From positions 6,773,682 through 6,837,681 of the forward strand of contig NC_045151.1 in NCBI RefSeq assembly GCF_008831285.2: a stretch of 64,000 nt of DNA, in the 5' to 3' direction. Shown here piece by piece: positions 46,261 through 58,669 of this stretch (its first letter is position 1; each line of letters begins with the position of its first letter). The notes under the pieces were generated by a model. That model did no database searches and had not been told where the DNA came from. It saw nothing but the letters and a program-made list of their open reading frames with translations. This DNA comes from Nymphaea colorata (taxonomy: Eukaryota; Streptophyta; Magnoliopsida; Nymphaeales; Nymphaeaceae). Made by a program: the position numbers and the translations under genes.

Positions 46261-48262
46261 GCACAGAGTGCATGAAGTTCACGCTTTGATGCATGAACAC
46301 TCGAGCACCCACATATAGTGTGTGCACCTTGTGCTTCAATGCAACCTTCACAAGAATCCTACAAAACAGAACTCACATGATGCACATTGAATTCATGCTC
46401 ACATGTATAGAAAAACACATAAGCACAAACCTTTTGAACTCATGCTTTGTGCACACTCGAAACCATACTCACATGCATACATGAAGAAGTAATTGTATTA
46501 AACTCATGTAGCATACATTAAATTCACATCTTTGATGCACCTTCTGCAAACTAGGATTGCATTGGTCAAAATTCCCATTATAAGGCATCCAGCAGTTTAG
46601 TACCACGAACACGAATCTCCAACACACCTTTTAGAACTTGCCTCATGATGATAAACTTTTGCAAGTTACAACTCGTACTCATGCGCATACTGAGCACAAA
46701 TCTTTGAACTAGTGTTTATGAGCATACAAGAACCCATGACCACAAACTTTGAAACTCGTACTCTGGTGCATACAAGAACACATAATCACATTCAAAACTC
46801 ATACTCACATGTATATAGGAGCATGTGGACACATTACAACTCATGTTTGAGCACACACTAGAACATCCATCATTTAATGGCAAACAATTATGTAAAATTC
46901 AAACTAAGTATCCAAATTAAGACTTGCTTGTGAGATCATGGCATTTTCAAGAGAAGAATAATCTCTAACCATTGGTTGAAGGAATTCAAAGAGCAAAGAC
47001 CTTGACAAAACCATGATATGATATGAGAAAGAGAAACTCGATGGCATAGAGGCAGCCAAGCTTTAGAAAATTTCATTAATCTGGCTTGACTAAAAGGCCA
47101 CAAAAAATTTAATATCATTTGTACAAGAACAATGATCTGAACTGCTTCGAGCCAATGAAGCAAGGACATTGCAAAATGAGTGTTGAGGGATGGGCACAAG
47201 GTGAGCATAGAAATTCCTTTGGATCAATACTTAGGAAAACCAGGTAGGCGATAAGCTTGATTTGCATCTGTTATGTGAAGTTATGTGATTCTTAAATTTC
47301 TGTCTAGTTATATCTCTTAAAGTATTGTGAACTCGAGTAAGTACGTTTGAAAGGTGTTATACACCTACTAACTTAAGAATAACTGGTCTGGAAGATGCCG
47401 ACTTGGAAGCACACTACATGGTTAAGTAGAAAGCCCAATAAACATGATATTGTACATGACAAAACTATATATTACCACCAAAGCAGTAGGGCTCTGTAGT
47501 ACCTATAGGGTGGTGGGGAATTTCCTCTATAGGTAAAGTTTAGACTGAGAAAAGGGGAAAAAAGCAAAAAGAAAAGCAAATGCCAAAGCAGCTGCAACAA
47601 TGAAAAGAAACAAGAGAAGAAAAGAAATGAAAAGTGCCTTTTTGAGAAGCAAGAACTACTCAGATTAGAAGTTCTTCTACAAATAACATAAAATTCGTCA
47701 TGGTTTAGAAACTACCAAGTTAATCGTTGCTCTTTTACAAAGGCCTTTATGGAGAGCATACCTTTCGATAAATCATGCAATGATGATGAAAATGGACTTG
47801 CTTTAGAGAACTAGGAAATGTGATTAGAGAAACTCTAACTCTCAAAGATGCGAAATCATCATAATGGGTCTCCAAAAGGATACTAAGTTCAAGGCATGCA
47901 CAACTTTGTCACAAATGCTATGTTTCACAATGAACTCATCCTCACAAACACATGATGTTTAGAACTCATTTTCATGGGCACACAATGCTTATAACTTAAT
48001 CTCAGAGGATCATAATGTCTTGAACAAGAAACTTTTGCCATGTTTTCCCAGTTTTCAAGGTAGGGCGTCTTTAATTTTCAAAAGCACCAAAGGCTTTGTT
48101 GTCGGACTTTCACAAGACCTGAAAAGTTTTTTAAACTAGGAACTCTTGAGAACATTAATTGCAATTTTATAGACCAGGAATTGTCCTCCTATAGGGGCAT
48201 TTTATTTTATTTAGCATGTCTTGTATTTGCCACTAAGCAGAACTTTGCACCAGCTTAGTAGC
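46261..48262 (+). other. 3' internal region of the retroelement, no pol recognised
   Basis: I looked on both strands for RT, RNase H, protease and integrase words and saw none. The first 600 bases are CA-rich remnants of the minisatellite. 47540-47640 is rich in AAAG/GAAAAG. Confidence 0.5.
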
Positions 48263-48274
48263 AAAGAGGGGGCA
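48263..48274 (+). other. Polypurine tract
   Basis: AAAGAGGGGGCA lies immediately before the right LTR start (TTGGTAGACCTCC), where the plus-strand primer is expected. Confidence 0.7.
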
Positions 48275-48275
48275 T

Positions 48276-51200
48276 TGGTAGACCTCCAAATTTTTTGCAA
48301 GAGAAAATGACCATTTTGCCCCTCACAAAGAGGATTTTGAACTAATTTTACAAGAGAATTTCAAATTTAGGGGCCATGAACTAAACTAAATCAAATCTTG
48401 TGCTCTATGCATCAGACACAAGACCCAGTTCACCTCAAGTTGTCGCCACAAGAAAAATGACCATCTTACCATTGATCACCCTATTTTGCCTCATTTTTAC
48501 TCCAATTTTGTAAGAACAGTAATGGAAATCATGAAAATTGTTTTATCCAATATCAATTAGAGTTATTTCAACATCCACAAGGCATCAATTATCATTATAA
48601 CAAATTGACCAGCGTACATTTTGTTAGAAATGGTCACAAAATGGCTCATTTCTTCAATGTTCCACCATTTTTTATTATAAGAATACCTAAAGACCTGACT
48701 TAGCCCATGATAGTTTCTTTCCAATGCCAATAGACTATTTCCACCTCCATTTTCAATTTTCAAACTTCAATTCTGGTGTTATAGCAAGCATTTCCAAGAA
48801 ATTGTCCCATTTTCTCTTTTCCACATGTCTGGTCATAGTTTCTGCTTGATTCATGCTAGCCAGCCCAAATCAGCAACGTTCATATTCTCAGTATTGGGTT
48901 TGGCTATTCTTAACTTCCATTTGGACAATTTAATCTCTGGTTGAGCACAATTGTAATTTTCCAATCATTCTTACAGTGTCAATGTCTGAACATCATCACT
49001 AGTGACTTCTTAACTAATTTTCAAGAGATTCATGATGCTAGTTTCCAAGTCCAACACACAGATGGATTCAGTGTTAATCAAGGAAAGTATTAATTTGTTC
49101 ATTTCCCACAAACAAATTCAAAATGCAAGTTTCCCATTTTACCATTCACATTAGCATTTACAAGATCAATTTTAGCTTAGTCAATTTTGAAAAATGTGAT
49201 TTTTATGGGCAATTTGAGAAATTTTTCCACCAAATTTGGCAGACCCCTAAGACTAAGCCAAACCCATGTACCAGTGTGGTCAGACTACTTACCTGCTTCG
49301 CAAATGCCTAGTTTTGTGCCAAGGATAAAATCATCATTTGCACATGCATGCTTTATTTTTATATAAACATAACTTTGGAGTTACATGAACCAAATGTAGG
49401 ACATTCCTGCACCAGACCTGAGCATTATAAGGCTTACACAGGGTCTAAACTAGCTAGGAAATGAGCTCAACTAGGTTCGAACCTACTTGTACCTTTTTGA
49501 CCAAAACTAAACCGAGTTTGACCTAAACCCAATTTGACCTACACACAACTAAGTTTAGACCTATACCAAGCCCAAGTACTTCTCATGAATATTGAATTTG
49601 AGCCCACAAGACCCACACCAACCCAAGTTTATCTCGTATCTATAATATGCTTTGATTCAGATCCAAATCTTAATTTACGTTCTCCATATCTAAATTTCTC
49701 AATTCAGATCTCCATCTATACTTTGATCTAAGTCCAAGATCTCAATTATCATTCAGATCTCAATCCAAATACTAATAGTAACATGTACCAAAATCCAAGG
49801 TTCATATCCAAAATGGCTGGATGCAGACACACATCATAATTCTATTAAGTCTTCCACTCTTAAGGACACATGTCATAATGCTACTAAATCACTCACTCTC
49901 AAGGACATGTGTCACAATCCAATCTCATATCCAAATATTAAAGGATACATGTCACAATCCTAAAAGTCCACCATATTTGGGACTCTTCCATTCTTAGAAT
50001 TTTGATAGCTATCACAATTGTATAGACTCCATCACATTTGGGAGTCTCTAATTTTTTATCAATAGAGAGGCCCTAGGGGGAGACCCCAGCTGAAGTCTCG
50101 TAGGCTCAAGCTCCAAGATTGTAGGTATGCTCCCTCTCTCTTTGTTTTCTATTTCGATTTTTCTTTTTAGGTTTTAACATGTTTAAATTAATGGCTTGAA
50201 AGCTTTAGGTCATAAAATTTGTAAAATTTTACATGTTTCTAACTTTAGAGATGTAAATTCTTGAGTTCATGCAAAATTTAGAATCATAGAAATTCTAGAA
50301 TTTTGCTTCACGTCAAAAAGATATATCTCTCTAACCAGAAACCATATTGATGATCCATAAAAACCACACATTTCTCGTACATGACTATTTTGGTCCTACA
50401 TTTGGTCGTTTTCCCAAAGTTTGTTTTCTACAACTTCCAAACTATGAAAATCAGGTACTGGATTTTGTCTAACTTGTCAACTTCCTAACTTTTGATTGGA
50501 AATCCAATTTATGTTCTGTGAAAACCAAAGTTAGATCTATGTGTCTAGTTAGCTTCCACTAAAATTTAGCCCATTCTAAATTGATTGGACCAGTCCATTA
50601 GATTATTTACTGCGAACTATTTTTCCTCAACTTTCTCTAGAGTACTATAGAATCTTATTTTTTGTCAATTTTGTGATGTTGTTTATCTCCCTTTGTTTAA
50701 TTGTTTTTGAAATTTTTAACTCCTATTGATTATCTATTGTGCAATGAATCTGTAGACCAATTGTGAAGAATAACCAAATTGAGTTGCCACCCTATTCATC
50801 CTTCCAACTATAGTCATGGATTCATGGAACCAGTTATATTTTTGTTATTTTCTACTGTTCATGTCTTTGCTCTAAGTTTTCAAAGTCATAACTTGTTATC
50901 ATGTGCATGTTTTTCATATTTGTAAAATCTTGTTGATATTTTATTATGCAGAGACCATAGAAACTCATTTTTTTAGATCAATTAGAGTTAGATTGATAGG
51001 GTTTTGGTCAAACCAAATGTACCGCTTTACTATGTTTTCTGTAATTTCTAATTTCTATATCAGGTTTTCACTCCTTTATCTTTTAGATCCAAAAATGTTT
51101 TTCAAATCTATCACTTGTAGTTGATTGTTGCTTGTGTAGAGAGTCTTTCTACCAAATTTCGTGTCAATCCAACATAGTTAACCTAGTTTTGAATTCGTTA

Positions 51201-51677
51201 AAGTCAGTTACAAAGTCGTACTGTCATGTTTTCCAGGCTTGACCAAATTTTCATGTTTCAGCTTGTTAGCCTAGGTTCAATCCAAGTTTAGAGTTTAACT
51301 TCGGCTTTTCTTGCATCTCAAACATAGTTAGGGTTTTGTATCTTACTATAACCTATTGTGTCTATGCTTGCAAATCATAATTTGACAAATTAGTTTATGT
51401 TCTTATTATTATGCATCTTGTGTTTGGTTTTTAATACCATAATGCAACATTTGATTTCAAATTTGCATTTGAATTAATAGAAAATTCAAGATAGCTCAAC
51501 ACATGCCTCGAGACAATATCCATGCACGTGTATTGTTGATCTAGCTTGCTCCTACATGGGTTCAGTTTTGAAAATGATGCATACTATAATTCGATGTTTT
51601 GGATGTTGATGTGCATTTATAGTTTGCTTTTGTTTTGCATCATGCATTTAATTCCAAACCAGCCACTTAGAAGCTGC
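48276..51677 (+). repeat. Right LTR, truncated after about 3.4 kb
   Basis: It starts TGGTAGACCTCC and parallels 38295-41578. Shared landmarks include AGAGAATTTCAAAT.TAGGGGCC, CATCATCACTAGTGACTT, AAGGATAAAATCATCATTT and GCATCATGCATTTAAT. A stretch at about 51478-51560, CAAGATAGCTCAACACATGCC and following, is absent from the left copy. Similarity stops at CACTTAGAA (about 51677), where the FAR1/MULE-type pseudogene begins. Confidence 0.75.
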
Positions 51678-51727
51678 AAATGTTTATAGGCACAAGATAG
51701 TATGCAGCTTCACATGCAAATGGAGAG

Positions 51728-54190
51728 ATGAATATGGATGAAAGACTGAATATGGAAAGAGAGATGAATATAGATGGATTAATGGATGTGGATGAACATA
51801 TTAATATGGATGATGAGACATATATGGATGGAAAATTTTATGTAGATGATGAAGAGATTAATGTCAATGAAAAGATTAACGTAGATGAAAATATTAATGT
51901 GGATGAAGAGATTATGAAATCCACCAACATTGATCTTACTTGTGAGGAAACAAATTTAATTCCTAATGTTGATAGTAAGTTTGTGCCTTATGCTGGATTG
52001 GAGTTTGATAGTGATAGAGAAGGATCAGATTTTTATAACTTTTATGCAAAGCTAGACAGTTTTGATACATGTATACATGACTCTAAAAGAATAGATGGCA
52101 TCATTTGATACAAGCAGTTTGCCTACAAGAAGGAAGGATTCAAGAAATGAAGAGAAGATTAGACAAGAGAACATGAAAACATTAGGTGTGATTGTAAGAC
52201 ATGTATGACCCTTGAACTTAACTCTAATACAAAAAGTGGCATGCATGTAATATTCAATTCACACACAATCACTACTTGCATTGTCCATCAAATTTTTGTT
52301 TCATAGGACATCAAAGAAGATGTATACTCCTCGAAGGAATGTAGTGAATCTTATGTTTGACTTTGGAGTAAGACCATCGAAAGGCATTGATGTTTTCAAA
52401 CATGAATCTAGTGAAATGGGGAATGTGAAATTTACTATGTAGAAGTTATATCAGCATATACATAGAATTATGAATAGTTGCTATAGAAGAGATGCACAAA
52501 AAATGATTCTTCAAGACAACTAAAAACTCACAATTTATTATACCATTCAAATTAATGAGATCAGGCAAATTTTATTTAATTTTTTTTGGCAGATGCCACA
52601 GCCCAAGTAATTTTGGTGATGTGGTGTCGTTTGATACGATATATAAAGAAAGAAAGCACCACATACTTTTCACTATATTAATAGGTGTAAATGATTATGG
52701 TAATAGTATCATTTTTTTTATGAATTGTTGGTTGATGATACAAAATAAATATTTAAGTAGTTGTTTGAAGAGTGGCTCCATTGCATAGGTGGACAAGCTC
52801 CAAAATCATTTTTGAGTAGTTAGGAACTTGCAATGAGGGTAACTATCAAGGAAGTCTTTCCAACTATAGTACATAGTTACTGCAATTAGCATATATTTAC
52901 ATTGCTAAATGTTGGAAACCTATAGAAATAGAATTGTCGATTTAAATGCTTGTAGTATATGTGGTTCTTTAAATTTGTGATTGTTGAAGAATTTGAGAGT
53001 AGAAGGGAAGAAATAATAAAGAGATATCATCAGCTACAACTATTGTTTAAGTGACAAATTTATGGAAAGAAAGGGAGATATGGTAAAGTCACATACTAAT
53101 AATACTTTTATGGCATGAATATCTACAGCCCAACAAAGTGAAAATACGAACAAACATTTCAAGAATTGGGCCAACTTGCATACTCTTTGAGTGATTTTGT
53201 TAAAAGATGTAAAAGGCAGTTGAGAGATAACGTCACATTGAGAAAGAATTGGACTTCATTGTAGCTATTAATGCATGTCTTTCACTAGAGTTGCATTTGC
53301 AAGATATATTTTGTCCCATAATATATAGAAAATATTTCAAACGATAGTTCTTGGCATGCTTAAGATACACACCTAATTTGCTTGGAGAATAGTTAGATGA
53401 CAGCATGAAGTAGATGATGGAGGATGGAAAAGTACACAATTTCATTTGACCATACCAGTCAACATTTGTTAAGTTGTTGATGCAAATTATCAGAGCCAAA
53501 GGTGTGTGGTTTGCTGCCATAACCTTACTGTAATGAAAGCAAAAGGAATAAAGAAACTTCCAACTTATATACTTAAAGATGGATGAAACATGCCAAGAAA
53601 TGCGTTGGAATCTATTTCAGCAGTGTTACTAGAGGATGATTTGCCTTTCATGGTAAATAAAATGCTCTTTAGACAAAGACAGACATGCATATCAATAAAG
53701 CATTGTCAGGCAATGCATGTTACAAGCACACATTAGGTGTGTTTGCTATACTATTAGAAGATATGTAGGATTGAAATGCTAAGAGGATGGAAACTGGTGA
53801 ACATAATTATAAGTAAGAATTACAAAATGTGTACATCAATAGCATTGGTGAAACAAATGATGTTGTCAATGTGACAATCCTTTCACTTATTTGTGCTAAG
53901 GGAGCTGCAAATTGAATCTTATATGGAAAAGAGGAATTGAAGGCTCAAAGGTTGTGCGCAACTCACCAGAGATAGGGCCATTGTTACCGCATGTGCAATC
54001 TGAAGATAAAATCAAGGTAAAGTCATAACTAATTAATCATATGTATTAGACACATTATGATTTGTTTGCTAATTACAACTCTATGCAGGATTAATTCAAT
54101 TGATGATTATGATTTAGTGAAACAAAGAACCTGCTGCAAAAGTTGAGGAACGGGTCATGATAAGAGATTCTCCAAAATTGAAACATCAAA
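51728..54190 (+). pseudogene. Broken FAR1/MULE-transposase-type gene
   Basis: An intact 126-codon first frame (51728-52108) has an acidic N-terminal repeat built on N[MV]DE words (residues 1-62), then FVPYAGLEFDSDREGSDFYNFYA (86-107), the start of the FAR1-type DNA-binding domain. After a stop, remnants follow in order: FKK..REDXTREH.NIRCDCKTCM (FAR1 zinc-binding region, near 52130-52205), LMFDFGVRPSKGIDVF (near 52351), and SNFGDVVSFDTIYKERKH...GVNDYGNSIIFF (52609-52725, the MULE transposase DDE core start). Beyond come the KEVFPT segment (near 52850) and a CC..GTGHDKR zinc-knuckle-like end (near 54138). Many stops and frameshifts make it dead. It may be a domesticated FRS-type gene copy or a Mutator-like transposase; no terminal inverted repeats were found. 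Confidence 0.75.
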
Positions 54191-57100
54191 ACTAGACCTC
54201 ATTTGATATGGTATAGACATATTGTCGTATCTTGTTGTTCAATTTATTTACCAATTTATGTATTTATTTTTACTTGATTATGGTTTATGAATGTTTGGAA
54301 AACTAATGATTAAGTACTGAATTGTTTTTACTTGATTATGGTTTATGAACAATTGGAGAATTAATGATTAAGTGATGAATTTTTTCTTTTTCAGTTGAAA
54401 TTATTATCTGAACACCAAATTTGCGTTGTTGGAAAAAGGTGTTTGCGTTTAAGCTTATTGACATTTGAACTCTTATTCTTGTATTACTGGCTACCCAATG
54501 CATATATAAGTGATGATTGTTTAGACTGTGTTGGTCAAGCTTTGTTGGGTACTTTGATTTGTTTTGTAATTGTTGAATGTCATATCATAGAATAATATAT
54601 ACTTGTTCTTAATATATTTGGTAATTTAGTCTTATTTTTTTGACAGAAAGTTGGGTTATGTAGACCTTTGCTTTTTCCATCCAGAAAATGAAGGGATCAT
54701 GCCTTGGTTGTAGAAAAGAAAGGGATACATGCTCGTTATTATACCCTTGACCTCCTTGCTGGTTATTGTACTCTTGTTAGTCTAGTTCGTGACAATTAGA
54801 AGTATTCCAATTCAGTTCTCTCTTTCAATGCTAGAATCTACCAATAGAAAGACATTTGGATCTTACAAACAAACATCCACTATTGAATCACTTAGCTAGG
54901 AGAGATAGTTGAGAAGTAAAATTACATATATGGCTGAACCACAAATTAAGACATAAAATCAGAAAGGAGAATAAAGAAGAGAATATGCAAAATCAGAATT
55001 ATAAAGATCATTTTATAATCAAATCAAACTATTTGGTGAATCACTTCGTATTATGTATTTATGCAAATAAATCTCCAAGCTAGGGTTTGGAGTTAAGACC
55101 TCCAAGTTTAAGAGATTAAGTAGGGTCCAATATGTGAGAGTGGTCTTAATTTGGTGCTTTGTCTAATCTTAAGGATATGACAGTATATGCAAGAAATGTG
55201 TAATCGTTATCAAAATATTTGTTCAGTTATGAGGCAAATCAGAAAATATAAGATAGATTACAGCACTTAATAAACTTAGAATGTTTCATGACTTTTCTCA
55301 AGTCTCAACATTCTACAAACTGTTGCATGGTGCATGGCTACTTGAAATAACTAATGGGACACCAATTGACACATTTCCAAAGGATCCCCCTATGTAAGCA
55401 TCAAAAATTTATATTAATATTTGTAGTGTTAATCTAAGGCAACCGATAGCTTCAACCAATTCTTGCTCTTTTATACATGATACTGTAGCTTCATGCAATT
55501 CTTTAATAACCTTGTTTAAATGTATGATCTATTTCAACATATGGTTTAGTTTATTCACCAAAAAGGCAATTTTTGTTCTTTTTGCATGGGCTGACCATTT
55601 TCTTTAGCAACAACCGTTGCTGGTTCCCTGTAACAATAGTATTGAAACAAAAATATATGACAATATTATTTTATCAAAACAACAAATCACATGTTGATTC
55701 ATATCTACTCGACATACCATGTTTTTGTACTTATGAATGACTCCGCCAACATTCAGTCCATGTCGTACGATTTGAACCATGCTACTTGTCCACATCTACA
55801 ATGGAACAACTGGTACATAGATGAGCTTGCCATCACTCTTATAGCCTTAGAGAAAAATTTGATTATTAGGACCTCAAGAAAGACATAAAACCTCTCTCTC
55901 TTTCTCTCTCTCATACACACAAAACAAACCATGGTCGCAAGAAGATATATATTATCATCTTATCTGGATATTTTTAGAAATGAAGATTAAAAGACAACCA
56001 AGTAATGATGATGGGTGAAACCTCAATAACACTTGCAGCACCATCTTATGCAGAGATATGAGATAACCTAGGATATTCACCTGCTAGCATCCTTCACTGT
56101 GGAAAATTAAGTAGTTTTTAGTAAATAGAGTAAACGGTAGACCTTCTATAAGAATATCCAAACCTAAAAATAAACTATATAATATGATCAATGAGGTACT
56201 CTGTCTAGGGTTCTGATGAACAAAGATAGAATTTAAACTATTTATGTTTTATGAATATGTCATAAAAATTGGAATAAATTCATAAATGTTCTGTCATAGA
56301 TGGTTGTGTCAGTTCTCCTTTTATCAATACAATGGAAATGAAGCTTGACCATGGTCAGGGCAGTCTTTCATTTTTTAAAAAACAAATTGATAAACCAAGG
56401 GCCATCTGATTAGAGGTGATCGGACGGACCACCTCCATCGTAACAGGTATAATGGGGGTGGTGCATAACATGTGTGTGTGTGTGTGTGTGTGTATTGAAT
56501 TAGTTAGCTAGCTTTATTGCCAGATGGTTATTTTTATATTGTATATCTCTAAAAGACATCATGAAAAGTATGTTCCATTACTAAAAACTACAGGCAAGCA
56601 ACTGAACATTGTAAATGCACCTTTGTGGCTGTTTTTATTGATATAAAAAATATCTAGTCTGCCATGGAAGTATTTTGATGATTTCAATTCTTATATATAT
56701 ATATATTGTCTAACAAAAGTCACCAAACTCACTTAAGAGGCTGCTTGATCCTTCATAATGTTTGATTAAAGAAAAACGAGGACCAAAAATTGTGATGAAC
56801 AATTTCATCATCTAGTCTTAGTTTACACACTTTTCTCTTTATTTTTCTCTCAACTGTCCAACACAATGGATCAGATAGCTCTCATGAGTAAGATGAGTGA
56901 CTCGAGATAGCCATAGCCACCAACCATTCAATATATATATATATATATATATATACACACCTATTATGTGTTTGTATGTGTATATTTATTTGATTCTGCT
57001 ACCCTTTGAGTAGACACACACATATGTGTGCATTAGGGCAAGCATCAACATGGAAGCCACTTGATGAAATGCATTTGGTGGCCTTGGTATGCAAAAAAAA

Positions 57101-57856
57101 AATGTTATAGAACATTGCAGCCATTGGCTTTGAGATTTATTCTTTTCAATCCTATCTCTGGTCAAAAAGTGATTACTCTAATGTTTTCATGGTGGAATTG
57201 GATCTGACCTATTATGCTGCTAATATGTGGAATGAACCACTAAACAAACGGCTTGGGACTAAGGTGATGATCTTCATTTGGCAAATAAATCTTTGCTGTA
57301 AAGCAAAGACTCATTCAATTTCCTGTCTTCTGCTGTTGTAGAACTGCTAGTACTATTTTCTTATTTTCTTGTACTCAATCCTCCCTATAGTTTTAGATTG
57401 TCTATTCTATTTTTCTGCAGGGACTTGAGCTTCCTGAAATTGTTATGTTGAGTGAAAAGCATGGGATATAATTTGTCAGTTCATTTTTTCATTGAGAAAA
57501 CAAGTGTAATTGTTAATTTTCCTCTTGGTAGAACACAAACTTTAGTTTATCCTTCGATAGAGTAAGGATCATGGTTCTTTTGTTCTTTACAATAACATTT
57601 CAATTGAATTTTTTCCTAAACAGATATAAAACTCTTCGTTTGCTTCGTGCTGGGCATAAACAGATATTAAACTCTAACTCTAAATAAGCTTCGTGTTGGC
57701 ATAACAGTGCTTTTGTCTTGTTTACTATTTTCCATTGTTTCACATTTTCCTTCTTTTCCCCTATGTCTACTTGCTCGCATGTTTTTTTGTTGGCATTTGG
57801 TTTTTGCATGAGTTTTTTTTATAAAGCATGTTTATGTCCTTCCAATTTTTTTATAG
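54191..57856. other. No recognised gene; microsatellites
   Basis: Contains (TG)12 at 56471-56494, TA runs at about 56692-56706 and 56932-56955, and CT runs at about 55890-55912. A sentence-like duplication, TTTTACTTGATTATGGTTTATGAA, occurs at about 54269 and 54327. The upstream part of the chaperonin fragment's host intron may begin within 57.4-57.85 kb, but no earlier exon was recognised. Confidence 0.4.
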
Positions 57857-57937
57857 GTTTGTGTCATTAAAGCTCCTGCTTTTGGTGAAAATTGGAAAGC
57901 AACCATGCAGAATCTAGCCACACTTACTAGAGGCCAG
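57857..57937 (+). pseudogene. Mitochondrial-type chaperonin-60 exon fragment (first)
   Basis: After an acceptor-like TTTTTTTATAG, the 27 codons read VCVIKAPAFGENWKATMQ followed by NLATLTRGQ. In HSP60/CPN60 (the mitochondrial matrix folding chaperonin) the corresponding stretch is the VCA(I/V)KAPGFGENRKA..LQDLA.LTGG segment of the apical domain. Substitutions hit normally conserved residues (Gly to Ala, Arg to Trp, Gly to Arg), which suggests decay. The expected GT donor after CAG reads AT. No full gene is present, so this is a fragment. Confidence 0.8.
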
Positions 57938-58066
57938 ATTGATATTCTTCTTATCCTTCTTTTTTTGTTTAAATATTCCCATTTCATTTTTCTTGCATCC
58001 TGCTTCTTATAATTTTCCTCGCAACTCTTATATTCTGGTGTTTCATTCTTGTTATTTTTCATGTAG

Positions 58067-58135
58067 CTCATAACTAAAGACCTGCGAACGAACCTTGAAA
58101 AAGTGGATCTGGAGATGTTGCGTAGTGCTAAAAAG
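58067..58135 (+). pseudogene. Mitochondrial-type chaperonin-60 exon fragment (second)
   Basis: This is flanked by an AG acceptor (58065-58066) and a GT donor (58136). The 23 codons read LITKDLRTNLEKVDLEMLRS followed by AKK. It continues the first fragment in the family order (VIT.ELG.NLE.VDL.MLG..KK). Two Gly-to-Arg changes again fall at conserved sites. The 129-base gap between the two is in the position of an intron, so the fragment derives from genomic DNA, not from an mRNA. No further exons (ATP-binding or C-terminal) were seen downstream. Confidence 0.8.
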
Positions 58136-58669
58136 GTAGGAAAATGTTTTATTGAACATTGTTCCTTTTTCAGATTCTCGGTTGTATGTTATTGTTATTC
58201 ATTTCTTTACCATCGTTGGTGAGTTTTGAGTAGCATGTGAGTTACCTTATTGGTTTAGTTAAAGTGAGCCTAGATGACATATGATTGAATATCAAGTTGT
58301 TCTGATTTTATGTTGGATCCAATCTAACAGGTCGTGATAATCTTTATGTTTCATAGTTGTTTATTATTTATCTAGCTGCAACTAATTGTCAATATTTAGT
58401 TGAAACTTGTTTGTAGAGCTATAGTTAAAATCAGGTTTTTGTCATCCAAACCAAAACTAGGTTTTAAGAAAAACATGGTTTTTGTCTTCATATCCAAACA
58501 TAAAAATTTGGTTTTAAAACCATGTTGTCATCCAAACAGAGCCTTAGCTTTTTTATGCTGTTGAAAATATGAACCACTACAGAATAGACCTGAAATCCAT
58601 AGAAGTGATTTGTGTTGACCAGTACAGACACTTTTTCTTGTAGTGGTTGTTTCTCTCTCTACTATTTAG
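58136..58669. other. Intron-like sequence after the chaperonin fragment
   Basis: T-rich at first, then unremarkable. It contains a local inverted/direct word set AAAACCATG/GGTTTT near 58430-58530. No coding sequence. Confidence 0.4.

Larger units (their letters stand above)
38295..51677 (+). mobile_element. Large gag-only LTR retrotransposon (Tat/Ogre- or LARD-like)
   Basis: Two collinear direct repeats start at 38295 and 48276 and can be followed side by side for about 3.3 kb. Between them lie a PBS-like word (42895), a gypsy gag remnant, a minisatellite and, just before the right repeat, a polypurine tract. No protease, reverse transcriptase, RNase H or integrase could be recognised between 45.1 and 48.26 kb. 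Very long LTRs, this PBS type and this gag type point to the Tat/Ogre group of Ty3/gypsy. Absence of pol points to a non-autonomous derivative. The right LTR stops at about 51677. The LTRs differ by frequent substitutions and indels, so the insertion is old. Confidence 0.75.
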
